Positions 1-11,765 of a DNA stretch of 64,000 nt are shown one piece after another (positions within the stretch are counted from its first letter, which is position 1; every line of letters starts with the position of its first letter). The stretch is from contig NC_054543.1 of NCBI RefSeq assembly GCF_017654505.1, forward strand, positions 24,714,339-24,778,338. Reading direction: 5' to 3'. The translations under genes and the position numbers were made by a program. The notes beneath the pieces are model-generated. The model was not told where the DNA came from and ran no database searches. It saw nothing but the letters and a program-made list of their open reading frames with translations. The stretch comes from Polyodon spathula. Lineage: Eukaryota; Chordata; Actinopteri; Acipenseriformes; Polyodontidae.

Positions 1-890
1 AGCACATTTTCCGCCAGTGAGCTTGTATAAAGGGAGCATGTATGTTTATTCAGTCATTTCAAGGAGGCAGGAAGTGCACTGCCGCTCAAACTACCCTTAG
101 GGAATGTAAACACAAATTTAGAGGCCAACAAGGTCTGGTTGCCAATGAAGCAGAGGGAATAAAGGAATAATAAAGCTCAGAAGGAATAATGCGGTAGAAT
201 GTCGTAAACAATCATCCAGGGACACAGCAGCTGTTAGGACAGGAAGCATCTTAGAAAAGTTATTTTCATAAGGACTAAAAAACAAAACCTGTTTGTAGAC
301 ATATAAAACATAAACCTGGCTTCATCACAGTGTTTATTTGTTTTAACAACAAGCCAAAATATTGTTTGAAATGTAGTTTCTCTGCTTTAAAAGCCAAAAA
401 GCCCTGATACTTTAGGTGGTATGTTATAGCTATACTGATTACATTTCTAATCACCAAAGTTTTACAAATAACCTTATCTTTAATTTGACTAACATTCACA
501 CAAGTTCCTTATTGATTTGCTGCTGATGTTGTTCTAAGTATTCCCTGGTAAACCATGGTAGCATTGCAAACCATGACAGTTTCTTGGGCATTCATAATAT
601 AACCATGACTGTATATTGCAGTGTTCTGAAACTCCATTGTCTGACAATGACAATATGCATTAGTTGAACAGTTGACTGTCATACCATCTACCAAATATGG
701 TGTAGCATGGTTCAAACATGATACATACTGTATATATGGGTGTTACAGGTAATAGGGCACATCTGATCTTTCTGGTGTGGTCATATTACCTGTGACACAG
801 GAAATTAATATCTAAAGCAATTAGGAACTCACAGCAATGTTGTTATGTTAAGGAATTGGTTAATATAAACCTTGAAATCACATTAAAATA
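1..890. other. No gene seen; flank downstream of GYPC
   Basis: AT-rich sequence without a recognisable coding region. It lies downstream of the minus-strand GYPC terminal exon. Short open frames here have no family motif and look like chance. TTTATT at about 47 and 331 would read as AATAAA on the minus strand, but both are far from the stop codon and I cannot assign either as the GYPC poly(A) signal. Confidence 0.5.
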
Positions 891-892
891 CA

Positions 893-2406
893 AAATCATT
901 TAATTAGGAGCTTTTGCCACTGATCAACACAAAAAAGTCCATAATGTCAAAGTGAAAAATAAAATCTACAAATTTTGTTCTAAATTAATTACAAATATAA
1001 AACAGAAAATAATTGATTGCATAAGTATTCACGCCCTTTGCTATGCCACACCTAAATAAGCTCTGGTGCAACCAATTGTCTTTAGAAGTCACATAATTAG
1101 TTGAATGGAGTCCACCTGTCTGCAATTAAGGTGTTTCACATAATTTCTGGTTAAATACATCTGTCTCTGGGAGGTCCACAGTTGGTTAGTACATTTCCTA
1201 ACAAAAACTACATCATGAAGATGAAGGAACATTCAAAGCAAATCCGGAATAAGGTTCTTCAAAAGCACCAATCAGGGGTAGGATATAAGAACATTTACAA
1301 GGATTTGAATATCACCCGGAGCACAGTAAAGTCCATTATTAAGAAATGGAGAGAATATGGCACTTCTAGGAATCTGTCTAGAACAGGCCATCCTCAAAAA
1401 CTGCATATCCGAGCGAGAAGGGCACTAGTCAGGGAGGCCACCAAGAAGCCTATGGCAACTCTAAAGGAGTTACAGTCTTCCATGACTGAGCTGGGAGACA
1501 CTGTGCATATGGCAACAATGGCCCGGGTGCTTCAAAATACTGGCCTTTATGGGAGAGTGGCAAAAAGAAAGCCATTGTTGAAAAAAACTCACATCAAATC
1601 TCATCTAGAGTTTGCCAGAAGGCATGTGGGAGACTCTGAGACCAAGTGAAAGAAGATTGTATGGTCTGATGAGACCAAAATAGAGCTTTTTGGCCTTAAT
1701 GCTAAGCGCTATGTTTGGCGCAAGCCTAACACTGCACATCATCCTGAGAACACCATCCCTACCGTGAGGCATGGTGGTGGAAGCATCATGCTATGGGGAT
1801 GCTTCTCTGCAGCACAGTACAGAGAAATCCTAGAGGAAAACCTGTTGAAGTCTACAAGAGACCTGGGGCTTGGGAGAAGATTCATCTTCCAGCAGGACAA
1901 TGACCCCAAACATACAGCCAAAGCCACACTGGAGTTGCTTAAAAACAAAAAGATCAATGTCCTGGAGTAGCCCAGTCAAAGTCCGGACCTCAATCCAATT
2001 GAGATTATGTGGAAAGAGTTGAAAACTGCTGTTCACCAAAGGTCCCCATCCAACTTGATGGAGCTTGAGCAATTTTGCAAAGAAGAATGGACAAAAATTG
2101 CAGTGTCCAGATGTGCAAAGCTGGTAGAGACTTATCCAAATAGACTCATGGCTGTAATTGCTGCCAAAGGTACCTCTACCAAATATTGACTCAAAGGGGT
2201 GAATACTTACGTAATCAATTATTTTCTGTTTTGTATTTGTAATTAATTTAAAACAATTTGTAGATTTTATTTTTCACTTTGACATTATGGACTTTTTTGT
2301 GTTGATAAGTGGCAAAAACTCCTAATTAAATCCATTTTGATTCCATGTTGTAACATAATAAAATGTGGAAAAGTCCAAGGGGGGTGAATACTTTTGGGAG
2401 CCACTG
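893..2406 (+). mobile_element. Tc1/mariner element, 5'-truncated
   Basis: Tc1-like DNA transposon on the plus strand. The right terminal inverted repeat is intact: it ends GGGAGCCACTG at 2406, followed by a TA target dinucleotide at 2407-2408. Compared with the second copy of this family, whose left end starts CAGTGGCTC at 47057, the outer left ~85 bp is missing and homology begins near 893-900. The element therefore has only one proper terminus and should not be mobilisable. The degenerate transposase occupies 1182-2189. Confidence 0.9.
1182..2189 (+). pseudogene. Tc1-family transposase, degenerate
   Basis: This is the remnant of a DDE transposase that would cut and paste the element at TA dinucleotides. 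The first 155 codons read openly from an ATG (MVSTFPNKN) through a paired helix-turn-helix region with STVKSIIKKW and a GRVAKRKPLLKK linker. A stop follows at about 1649. The rest is recoverable in pieces: [11 protein letters not shown] (first catalytic Asp), [21 protein letters not shown] (second Asp) and PDLNPIE (Glu), ending AAKGTSTKY-stop at 2189. Relative to the 47-kb copy, a segment after GCFSA is deleted, and there is a second stop before PSQSPD. All three catalytic residues survive but the frame does not. Confidence 0.9.
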
Positions 2407-2408
2407 TA

Positions 2409-3208
2409 AACAAGAACCTAGACTTTTCTCAGCTACAAGCATTTGGAAAACCCCTATATATTTGACACTTCTATAAAAACTGTTTAAACAATAGATTTGG
2501 GTGCATTTGGATTATTTCCTTCTTTTAAACCCTTAAACTTATAACAGGCATTAATTATTTTTTGGTCATAAAACACTTGCATGTTGAACCCAATGATGGC
2601 TGTGTGTCCACGCTGAAAATTTCAGCAAATGTTTGTGAGCCTGAGTGACCACTAAGAGCTGGTGATTTAGCATAATCAAACAAGTGGTATATAAAACCAT
2701 AGCACAGGTTTTCAGCATTTAGCTTATTTAAGAGTGTAGACAATAATCAATTGTAAACCACTGGTACTGACATACGATCATGCTCTAAAACTGAAATTGG
2801 CTTGAACATGGTTGGAAGATGCCATATACCAAGAGCAGTGGTAATGGTTAACCAAATGAGGGTCAAATCAGGTTAGACCTTGTTAAGTAAAAAAAAAAAA
2901 AAAAAAAAAAAAACACACAAAAAAAACCAATGCAGTTAAAAATTGATATTAAGTGAGCTAGCACAGCTACTGTCTGGTGGCAATTACTGGAATTCTCAAC
3001 AAGGATTCTGACAAGAGAGATATAATCTTTGAGAAAAGTAGAATGCTGAATACCCCTGGGGTATCTTTAATACCAGCTCATTCATTCTAAATAACAGCTT
3101 CTCTAACCCCCTTGAAGGGGAGGCGATAGGAAAGCGGTGTTTTTATCCACGTGTTTTGTTATACAGTTCCAGAAACACAGAACGGGAAGAGAGAGCTTGC
3201 AATTCTTC
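2409..3208. other. GYPC 3' UTR or downstream flank
   Basis: No coding region is recognisable. On the minus strand this follows the GYPC stop codon directly, so at least the upper part is expected to be 3' UTR. A poly-A tract lies at about 2889-2913. I could not pick out a convincing minus-strand polyadenylation signal. Confidence 0.4.
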
Positions 3209-3405
3209 TCAAATGAAGTATTCCTTCTTGCTCTCGTCCACAGCCTCTTGAAGGGAGGGGTCACACTTCAGGGCTGAGTCTGCGTTCTCTGCGAATTCGG
3301 TGCCTTTGGCCTCATTGGTGTGGTAGGTGCCCCTGTGTTGGTACAGGTATCGCATAATCACCACCAGCAGACAAATCAGGAACAACACAACAGCACCAAC
3401 AACAC
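3209..3405 (-). CDS. GYPC: Glycophorin C terminal coding exon (membrane span and cytoplasmic tail)
   Basis: The last coding exon reads from an acceptor (TTTCTTTCAG, AG at 3407-3406) to TGA at 3209-3211. It encodes about 65 residues: a hydrophobic stretch [18 protein letters not shown], then [17 protein letters not shown], an acidic middle and the C-terminus ESKKEYFI. In glycophorin C the juxtamembrane [11 protein letters not shown] segment binds protein 4.1 and the terminal EYFI binds the PDZ domain of MPP1/p55. These contacts tether the red-cell membrane to its spectrin skeleton. The same juxtamembrane motif occurs in neurexins and CNTNAP proteins, but the [12 protein letters not shown] tail and EYFI end favour GYPC. 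The exon starts in phase 1 and matches the donor phase of the next exon upstream. This is the best-supported gene in the window. Confidence 0.88.
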
Positions 3406-4384
3406 CTGAAAGAAACACAAAGAGCGGTCTCTAAGTTTATACTGTGGATCTATGAGGTTTTGTAAGGGTTTTATAGAGTTGTAGTGTGTCTCAAAGCTCT
3501 TTACTCCAAATTCCCATTAGCATTCTGTTTGTGCCAGACACAATGTTCATTAGGTACATTTCTCTTTAAACTGGGCTGGCAAAGTTACATTTTTTAACCT
3601 CTGAATTAAGAGATTAATCAACACTATTCTTTGAGATATCAAATGACTCAAGTGTACCATGTCCCAAAAATATGAAAATAATGTGCAAAGCAAGTGTTTC
3701 GATGTGTAGTTGACTGGAATGGTCTACTGGAAGTATAAGAAATGAGCAAACAGAAATTCAGAAGCACAGACTCTGTAATATTTAAATGTTGATGTTTGAT
3801 TTGTTGCCTTTATATTGTTAGAGTAAATGTATTAGAGTCATGTGACAGGATTGATGTTCCCCAAAACCCCTTGTAAATGAAATGGTGTTTGCATGTCTTA
3901 CTGTCAGGTACCCCTAATGACCGACAAGCATTGCAGTCAATGATATATTTTGACCCTGAAGACACATAAGATGAAAGGACCTTGGAAGTGAAACAGAAAC
4001 AGAATGGCAGGAGTAGGGCTTGCAGACCGAGAGCTTTCTTTATCCTAGTATGGTTTAATTCATTTTAATTTTTGGATTTTCTTTCAGAAAGCAATTGTAT
4101 GATTACCAATTTGGAGTTAAAAGCTTTGAGAATATGGCCATATGAAACTTTTTCCCAAGCTTTTAAGCCTGTCTTTGTTTATCTGCTTTTTTTTTTTTAA
4201 AAGCAGAAAAACATGAGCTCATTTTACAAAATTAGAAACATTATTACTATAGTAATACAATACCATGTGGTAATTTCTCCTTTAAAAAAATAGAGCTAAT
4301 TAGGAAAACAAAATAGTTTGAAAATACATTTACAGAGCTGTAACTTGTGTTATTTAAAATATATATTTTTTTAAAATGTAGTGT
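3406..4384 (-). other. GYPC intron, unique part
   Basis: Intronic sequence between the last two GYPC coding exons. It is AT-rich with short poly-T and poly-A runs, and I see no conserved coding signal on either strand. Confidence 0.5.
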
Positions 4385-4848
4385 GTCTTATTGTTTTGCC
4401 CCCAATTTTCTCCCCAATTTGGAATGTCCAATCACTTTTCCCCTCACAGCAGCAATTCCTCACACAGCTCAGGAGAACAGAAGAGAAGGTTCAGTGGGTG
4501 TCCTCCGACCCCACGACCGAGCCAGCATCCTCTTTTACACCCAGGAACTCGAGAGTGGATCAGCAAGTTAATGACCACTGGAGGACAAAGGCCAGCCCTG
4601 CAAGTGTCTGCTTTTGAGCTCATCGGGTGCCTAGCCAGAAAGGGTTCACTGTAGCACGATGAGGAGAAGCAGTCCTTGACGGTCTTGCCTACCTAACCCA
4701 TTGGAGTGCCAGAGCCAATGTGACGCTCCCTTCAGAATCCCCAGCAAAGACCAGGAACTTCGTCCAACCAGGACGGGAACCTGCACAGTACAAGTCAACC
4801 TGCACACCACGCTGCTGTGCTTTAACCAGGTGAGCCACTCTGGGACCC
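4385..4848 (-). repeat. tRNA-derived SINE copy, minus strand
   Basis: Read on the minus strand this starts GGGTCCCAGAGTGGCTC and contains a GGTTCCCGTCC B-box-like segment. It ends in a tail, CATTCCAAATTGGGGAG, then GGGGCAAAACAAT. A second copy with the same head lies at 46436-46794, and a SINE with a different head but the same tail lies at 44536-44868. The head is interrupted at 4849 by the solo LTR. Confidence 0.7.
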
Positions 4849-5582
4849 TGTGACAGAAAGACAATGATTCTTGGTGGTAAATCTCCCTGCTGACCTGTGA
4901 GGGCGCTAAGTAAAGGGAATAGAGTACCCTGGACTGTCTCGCCTCACACTTCATTCGTAGGGTTAAAAGAAAGTCAGCCATTTAGAAAGGGGCGGAGCTT
5001 CAGTGCATTAACTCATCGACCAGGAAGGTGATGTGAAATGATGTGGCAGCCATGGATTACAGGATCTGCTGCAATCTTTTACCAAGGGGTCATGTGTGAC
5101 AGTATAAATAGGGGATGAAGCGATGTAATCCGTTCCTTCGTTTTGGTTAATGAAAAAGAATCCGAAAGGACCTGAGGATTTGTGTAAACATATCATGAAT
5201 GTTTTCTTTGTTTGTCTCTACTTGTGTCCAGTTATTAGTAGACAGCTAACACATTCCGGAGCTGTTGCCAAGGGCCAGCACAAACCCGGAACAGCACTGC
5301 ACTGTATCATGAATAAACTGTATTTACACTACGAGCACTAATTCACTCACTAACGAACTTGTGTTTTGTGTGGGTGTATAAAGAACGGGACTATTATTTC
5401 TGGACAAACCCGGGGATTACAAATTAAGTAATACACGCCGCTGTATTACTTAGCATCATTTATTGTTTATTGTTTGTTTTGCCATCAGGCACTGGATATA
5501 CAAACTCATTAAACACCTTTGCACCTGGATTATAATTGTCTGTCTGTTCATTGATCACTTGCACCTGCACACTGTTGCCACA
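4849..5582 (+). mobile_element. Solo LTR, with 5-bp target duplication
   Basis: A 734-bp sequence starting TGTGACAG and ending GTTGCCACA, flanked by a perfect GACCC duplication (4844-4848 and 5583-5587). It contains a TATAAATA box at 5103-5110 and an AATAAA polyadenylation signal at 5312-5317, in LTR order. A homologous copy with its own 5-bp duplication is at 55593-56332. No internal retrotransposon sequence adjoins either copy, so both are solo LTRs left by LTR-LTR recombination. This one sits at the head of a SINE inside the last GYPC intron. Confidence 0.9.
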
Positions 5583-5677
5583 GACCCCTATTTAAAGAGA
5601 GATTTAATAATGTTTTCAGTGCATTAGACTTTGAACAATATAAAACAGATTTTGGTCCAACAGTCTTTCTCATTTAC

Positions 5678-5722
5678 CTCCAATGACTGCTGCATCTATT
5701 CCATCTTCATTCTCTCCGACAC
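5678..5722 (-). CDS. GYPC: Glycophorin C exon before the membrane-span exon
   Basis: A 45-nt minus-strand exon between a good acceptor (TTCTCTTGCAG, AG at 5724-5723) and a good donor (GGAG then GTAAATGAG, GT at 5677-5676). Both ends are phase 1. It adds VGENEDGIDAAVIG plus the first base of the Gly codon that joins the terminal exon. The acidic juxtamembrane segment followed by xxVIxG leads straight into the membrane span, as in vertebrate GYPC. The exon is short, as GYPC exons are. Both splice sites and the phase are visible in the sequence; the assignment comes from its neighbour. Confidence 0.82.
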
Positions 5723-6872
5723 CTGCAAGAGAAGAGAACACAAAAACAGTTGTTAAGACATCACCAAGGTCTTTAATGAGACAAATTGGAGTGCTGTTCA
5801 TTTTTTATTGCTAACTGGAAAAAAGAGCCGCTTTCAAAGCACCTGTCTGCTCAGTTTGCAAGGCTGAAACAAGATAAGAGTTTCCTTTACAAATACTGTT
5901 CAATTAGGGTTTTTACAAAGTCACGAATAAAACAGTAATACTCTTTTGCCAGGTTAGTGAGTTAGCTACCTTGGGAAATTACAATTTCTGGAGGCAACAA
6001 AAGTAGGTAACATAAACCTGGTCTAGCTCTTGATTAGCCCAATAATCTAGATAGATTGTTTTGTTTTGATGAGGCAGTGGTCTTTGAACAACAAGGGAAA
6101 TAAAAAACAAAACAAAAAACTTACAGGTTCAACGCAGACTCTTTGCAACTGAAAAAAGAATGCAGTGTGACAGTCTTCTGTACTTTTATAGGTTCTGACA
6201 ATTCACTTGTAGCCCTGAAAAACTTTCCTTACTACATAAAATTATTAATCATATGATATTTGCTATATACTACAGTGTATTTTAAAGATAACTAAATTCA
6301 TTTGTGCTATAACTCTATAGGCCCATTTCCTGTGAGGAAGAAAATAACTATTGGGTCATAATGAAAATGTTCTAATGAGAGAAATCTAGTTATATTAAAT
6401 TTAAGTCTATGTCACACTTACAGGCATAGAGACCAAAGAGCTTCTGGCTGTGCTAAGAGCCATAGCCAAACACATTTTTTATACTGCTCATCAATGGGAG
6501 AGAGTTTATTAAAATTAACTTTAAAAACATCATTTTAAATCAATTAAGAACTCAGACAGGACAGTTTCTTTTTTTTTTATTTTGACCATCACTGTTGCCA
6601 TTCATCCACTATGAATTACATACATCTATCTAATTTACTAAATAACCTCCATTACCTACATACAGTTTTGAATAAAGCACATGTTATCACAAACATGTAT
6701 TTCCATTATTAAAAATATTTTCTTTACAGGAAATATGTTATATTTGCCCTTCCTGGGTCATTTGAAAACATGTCAGCCAATAACGAGAGTGGCTTATAGG
6801 ACAGGTAAGCAACACTATCTAAAAGCATTGCTGTCAAACAGAATAAATTTAACTAGGTGTAGTACCAGATAT

Positions 6873-6907
<35 letters not shown>

Positions 6908-8088
6908 AACCTGTTTACAGTAAAATGTTTTTCTTTCACAACTGGACATTTGAGACATATACAATAAATGGAAGTGCACAACAGGTAAGATTTATGGCAT
7001 GATTGTGTTTGCTACAATTATTTTAAACTTACTTTTGCAGGATTTACACATTTTGGAATGTGAAGCTGAATATCACTTGCAGGTCATTAAAATACTCTCA
7101 ATACTATGTACTCAGGTGCTCTCTAAAATAATGGTATAGCAGGCTACAATCCATTTAACGTCGGGCTGGGACATTCTAGATGTTTGGTTTTTCAAAATCA
7201 AACCTTTCAGTGATTGTAGTAAAGAAATGAGGAAAGGCTAATGTTGTAAAGTTAGAGCCTCAGTTCAATTATGTGTAAAGTAGGTAGGATTTATATGTAT
7301 TTGTATTATTAATTAATATAGTTATCACGTTTACAAAAGTATTGAGGTGCTCATGAGTGGACCAAACTACTAATATCTGTTTGGTAAAAAATAATTATTA
7401 CTTTGAAAGAGATTTAATGCTCTACAAATACTTTTTAAACACTGGTAGAATCACAGTTATAGTATTATAAATCCTAGTAAAAGCATGATAACGCATATCC
7501 AAGCAATGCCAATCACAGAGGAGTTTGGTAAATCACAGTGAAAACAATGGTTAACCCTAAAGCACAGGGTTAGTGTTGATTCAGTTTGGCAGTAAAAGGT
7601 CCAATGGTATAAAACCAGTTCATGTTAATTCAGGTTTACACACTATATCAACAGTTTTCTGTAGGCTATTTGGTTTTTTCCTTGAACAGAGATGAGCATT
7701 ACAATTAAATTGCATATCAGCTGATTTTGTTACCCTATTGTCTGCGGGACAACTGTTTTTGTCATTTCATGTCTATTATCTCATCATTTATTGTCGTGTC
7801 TGTCTTTTGATAACAAAGCTATTAGCTGATTTGTTTTTTTTGTTTTGTTTTGTGTTTTGTCATGCTGGAGGGTAATTTATTTATCATTTAATATCCGTAT
7901 AACAATAAACATTTGCAAGAAAACCCATTTGTATTACAAAGTCATAGTGGCAAGCAAATTGCAAGGGTCTGATAGATGTGGTTGTTGCCACATGCTGTGC
8001 CCCACATTGGCCTAACTCCCACTCTGGCCCATAGAGGGAACCATGCATCTTAATTTACAACTCTGTTTTTACAAAAGGGCACTACATG
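5723..8088. other. GYPC intron: unique sequence
   Basis: AT-rich sequence within the large GYPC intron. It holds poly-A at about 6869-6905, short poly-T runs and scattered short open frames without family motifs. I see no transposon terminus here. Confidence 0.5.
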
Positions 8089-8090
8089 TA

Positions 8091-9487
8091 CAGTGCCTAT
8101 AGAAAGTATACACCCACTTGAACTTTTTTCACATTTTGTTTTGTCAGTGCCTCAGAGTTTCATGCATTTAAATGAGATTTTTTTCCACTTATCTATACAT
8201 CATACTCCACACTGTTAAGGGGAACAAAGTTTTTATTGAGAACAAAAATTGTATATTAAAAATACAAAAGTGAAAGATTATAATTGTATAAGTCTCCACC
8301 CCCCTGAGTTAATACTTGGTGGAAGCATCTTTGGCAGCAATTACAGCTGTGAGTCTGTTGGGATACTTCTCTACCAAGTTTGCATACCTAGATTTGGCAA
8401 TATTTTACCAATCTTCTTTACAAAACTATTCAAGCTCTGTCAAGTTCCTTGGGGAGCGTTGATGGACAGCAATCTTCATGCCACAAATTTTCGACTGGAT
8501 TTAGGTCAGGGCTCTGACTGGTCCACTCAAGGACATTTACCTTTTTGTTCCTTAGCCAGTCCTGTGTGCTTTGGATCGTTGTCATGCTGAAAGGTGAACT
8601 TCCATCCCAGTTTCATCTTTCTTGCAGAAGGCAGCAGGTTTTCCTTATGGACTTCTCTGTACTTTGCTACATTCATTTTCCCTTCTATCCTGACAAGAGC
8701 CCCAATCCCTGCTGATGGGAAACATCCCCATGACATGATGCTGTCACCCACAAGCTTCATAGTAGAGATGGTGTTCTTTGGGTGATGTGCTGTGTTGGGT
8801 TTGCACCAAACATAACGCTTTGCATTTAGCCAAAAAGTTCTATTTTACTTTTGTCAGACCTCAAAATCTCCTGAGTGCTTTTTTGCATACTTCAAAAGGG
8901 ATTCAAAGTGGTTTTCTTGAGTAAAATACAGGCCAGATTTGTGGAGTGCTTGGGATTTTGTTGTCACGTGCACACTTTGACCAGCCTTGGCCACAAAAGG
9001 CTGTAGCTCTTGCACAGTTGCCGTTGGCCTCTTGGTAGCCTCTCTAATCAGTCTCCTTCTTGCTTGGTCATCCAATTTGGAGGTATGGCCTGATCTAGGC
9101 AGGGTCTTGGTGGTGCCATACACCTTCCACTTCTTAATAATTGTCTTGACCGTGCTCCAAGGGATATTCAAGGCCTTTGATATTTTTTTTATGCCCATCC
9201 CCTGATCTGTGCCTTTCAACAACTTTGTCCCAGAGTTCTTTTGAAAGCGCCTTGGTGCTCATGGTTGGGTCTTTGCTTTGAAATGCACTACTCAGCAGAG
9301 GGAACCTACAGGAACTGCTGAATTTATCCTGAAATCATGTGAATCACTACAATTTAACACAGGTGAAGGCCACTTAACGTGGTGTGTGATTTTGAAGGTG
9401 ATTGGTTACACCTGAGCTAATTTAGGATTAAGGATTAAGGATTAGGTGAAAAATTTGAAAGGGGGTGTAGACTTTCTATAGGCACTG
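8091..9487 (-). mobile_element. Tc1/mariner element with both inverted termini
   Basis: A 1397-bp element with matching termini, CAGTGCCTATAGAAAGT at 8091 and its complement ending TATAGGCACTG at 9487. Target TA dinucleotides flank it at 8089-8090 and 9488-9489. It represents a different subfamily from the 1-kb and 47-kb copies (CAGTGGCTC ends) and the 19-kb and 37-kb copies (CAGTGCCTTGC ends). The transposase is on the minus strand and frameshifted. Confidence 0.92.
8309..9262 (-). pseudogene. Tc1-family transposase, frameshifted
   Basis: The minus-strand DDE transposase starts at an ATG at 9262 (MSTKALSKELWDKVVE) and ends DASTKY-TAA at 8309. A frameshift falls in an A-run just after RSGDGHKK. 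The next open segment contains the helix-turn-helix STVKTIIKKW, RSGHTSKLDDQARR and GLYF. Catalytic landmarks remain in separate frames: SDKSKIELFG and [12 protein letters not shown]. The frame breaks again straight after [12 protein letters not shown]. The length is close to a full Tc1 transposase (about 340 residues), so the damage is mainly small indels. Confidence 0.88.
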
Positions 9488-9489
9488 TA

Positions 9490-11296
9490 GGTGTAATTTG
9501 CATGTTAAGTAGTGAGCCTAATGTGGACCATAAATCAAAATTTACTGCCCCATTTACTAACAGAAAACGCATTAACTTAAATGCAAACTATTTGACTAAT
9601 TTACATGCCATAACGTGTTGCACACTACATGTATTGTTAGTTGTAATTGTATGTGCACAATAATGTTCAAAATGTACTCAGAGAGGTAGGAAATAAAAGG
9701 AATAAAAGTGCCATATAGTTTTGTCAGTGTTGTTGTTTTTTAACAAAGACACCTTAATAAACGCAAATCAATTATCTGTTCTCACCTCGTTACTGAGCAA
9801 CTACTGTGCTATGTGCTGAGAAACTGACAGATGTTTCACCTTGCCTACCATGAAGCTTCGCCTGAAATTGACACTGATGACACAAATAAAATTTAGAAAA
9901 ATGGTGGCAGATTTATGGAGTTGAGGGTTACAGCCTATGAGTGATTAAATAACTGAATTACTACCTACAATAAATAATGTACTCATGTACACACACAGTC
10001 TTCGCTAAAGTCCCAATTTAAAGACAGAACGTTACTTGTAGCCCTCAGGATTAAATTGTTAACTAGATGGCTACATTTGTTTTTAAAATTAGTAGTGGGA
10101 GAAAAACTCTTCAGCAAGTACAGTAGAATCTGCGAGAAATGACGGATGCTGAATATATTAGGTTGGATACTACTGACAGCATAAACAATAGAAATGAAAA
10201 ATGAGGGAAATGCTGATTTTTTCAAGAAAGGTGGAGAACTTTGTATAAATGGATTGAATATGTGAAGGATCGCCTTCTGGTTTGTCAGAGCCACCAGTGA
10301 ATGTTTTACTTTTTAAATACTGCAGTAATAGTTATAATTGTGAAGCATATACACAACAATTTGAAAGAACGTGATTTATTTCACTTCAGTTCGTTTTGTG
10401 CAGATACATGGAAACAAAGATCCGCTTTCTGATTAATGCAGTATCTCGCTTACTGATCCAGTCTCTCGTAGGACAGACGGCAGGGCCCTTCCTCAGAAGA
10501 TGATTCTAGCCATTATTCAGAACACTGGTTCTTCCTTGTCTTCTGTGAATTCAAGCATGTATGCTCCTATGGCCCTGCAACTTTGTTCAGAGCAGTGTAG
10601 CATCCATTTCATCCCTCCGAACTTCAAGACAACTCTAGCAGGAGGACACTACTTGTGCACACTTCCTTTGTCTGGGTGCAGCAGCTCGACTGGAAGCAGC
10701 AGCACACAGCAGAAGCTCGCTGACACAACAGAAACTAGCGGGTTTTTTGATTCTCTTCAATGCTATGATTGGCAAATCAGGTTATTTTGGGCAGTGCCTG
10801 AGTCCACGTGAAGTGTCTTTCATTGGTTGTTCTCATACCAACCTGGCCCTGTGTCGGCTGGATTTACGACAAGGACTGGTTCCCGTCTAACGTGAAGACT
10901 CCTAGAATTGTTTGGCTTGTGGCGCCGAATGGATCTTTCAGCGACAGTGAAGATGAGCCACGTGTCCAGTATTTAGTTTAAGACTCTTTTTAAAAGCATT
11001 CTTTGTCACTGGGGGAGTTGGAGACCAGAAACCAAGAAGACACTGAGAATGGTCCCTCCTGTATATTTCAATTCTGTTATTTTCATGCACAGAATGACAT
11101 GATGACCCCCCACCCCCCTTATTAAGTAAATAAAAAAAATGAATAACATAAGTATTTAATGGAAATTCAGAATGTGCAAAAAATATTCCACTGGAGTGAC
11201 GAAAATAAAAGATTTTTTTCCCCTTGAAATTGAATGGGTTGCTTAAGTACTGGACTGCATATTGAGTAAAATAAATTCAACCATTCTAAAAATATT
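9490..11296. other. GYPC intron: no recognised gene
   Basis: Mostly unique sequence. A relatively GC-richer patch at about 10440-10985 holds an open 103-codon frame (10500-10811, plus strand) of unknown nature. A second open stretch around 10840-10982 ends in an acidic NGSFSDSEDEPRVQ segment; neither is assigned. A poly-C/A stretch lies at about 11104-11150. Confidence 0.4.
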
Positions 11297-11765
11297 GTTC
11301 CCTTTTTCAATTGAATGACAACCATTACCGAATGGGAAAGAGCCCTCTCTGACCGTCAATCACTGACCATATGTGAAAAAGCTGCCCTATCAGGGCCCTG
11401 CTGTGAGGAGGAAGTCCCTCCCACCTCCTGTTGAAGAGGGACAACCTCACAGTAACATATTGTCATTTTCTCTCTCACTCCACTGAGACAGGTCACAGAT
11501 TGCTTCGCGCTTTCTTTGCCCGAATTTGGCTGATTTGTCTTTTTTTCACCATCAAATTTAATTTCTATGGTAGGATCACGCTTTCGTGACTTTTTTGAGA
11601 GTGCCACTATTTGATTCTCTTGTCAGTTTACTGACTAGAGCTGGTTTCAACCCCTCTTCCGGAGATTGGTAAGCGGCCATTACTCTATTTTCACTGCACG
11701 AGGAATCGTGTAGTGTTCAGATACCGTGTGGGGAGCTGTTCTAGTGCTGTAAGGAGACCGGTATG
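11297..11765 (+). mobile_element. DIRS-like retrotransposon 5'-end fragment
   Basis: This closely matches the 5' end of the DIRS element at 60989-61430: GAATGACAACCATTACC, the GCTGCCCTATCAGG block, GGAAGTCCCTCCCACCTCC, then the GGTTTCAACCCCT block and GTGCTGTAAGG. The promoter-like segment that is CATATATAAAAA in the other two copies is degraded here to CATATGTGAAAAA (11368-11380). No gag or pol follows. Confidence 0.8.

Noticed and set aside
1739..2072. Open frames on the opposite strand of Tc1 copies (also at 8594, 20382, 37240, 47959)
   Set aside because: They are antisense shadows of transposase sequence with no domain of their own.
3209..5722. CNTNAP/neurexin family as the identity of the minus-strand gene
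   Set aside because: The juxtamembrane GTYHTNEAK motif is shared, but the [12 protein letters not shown] tail, the EYFI end, the tiny exons and the lack of any laminin-G exon all favour GYPC.
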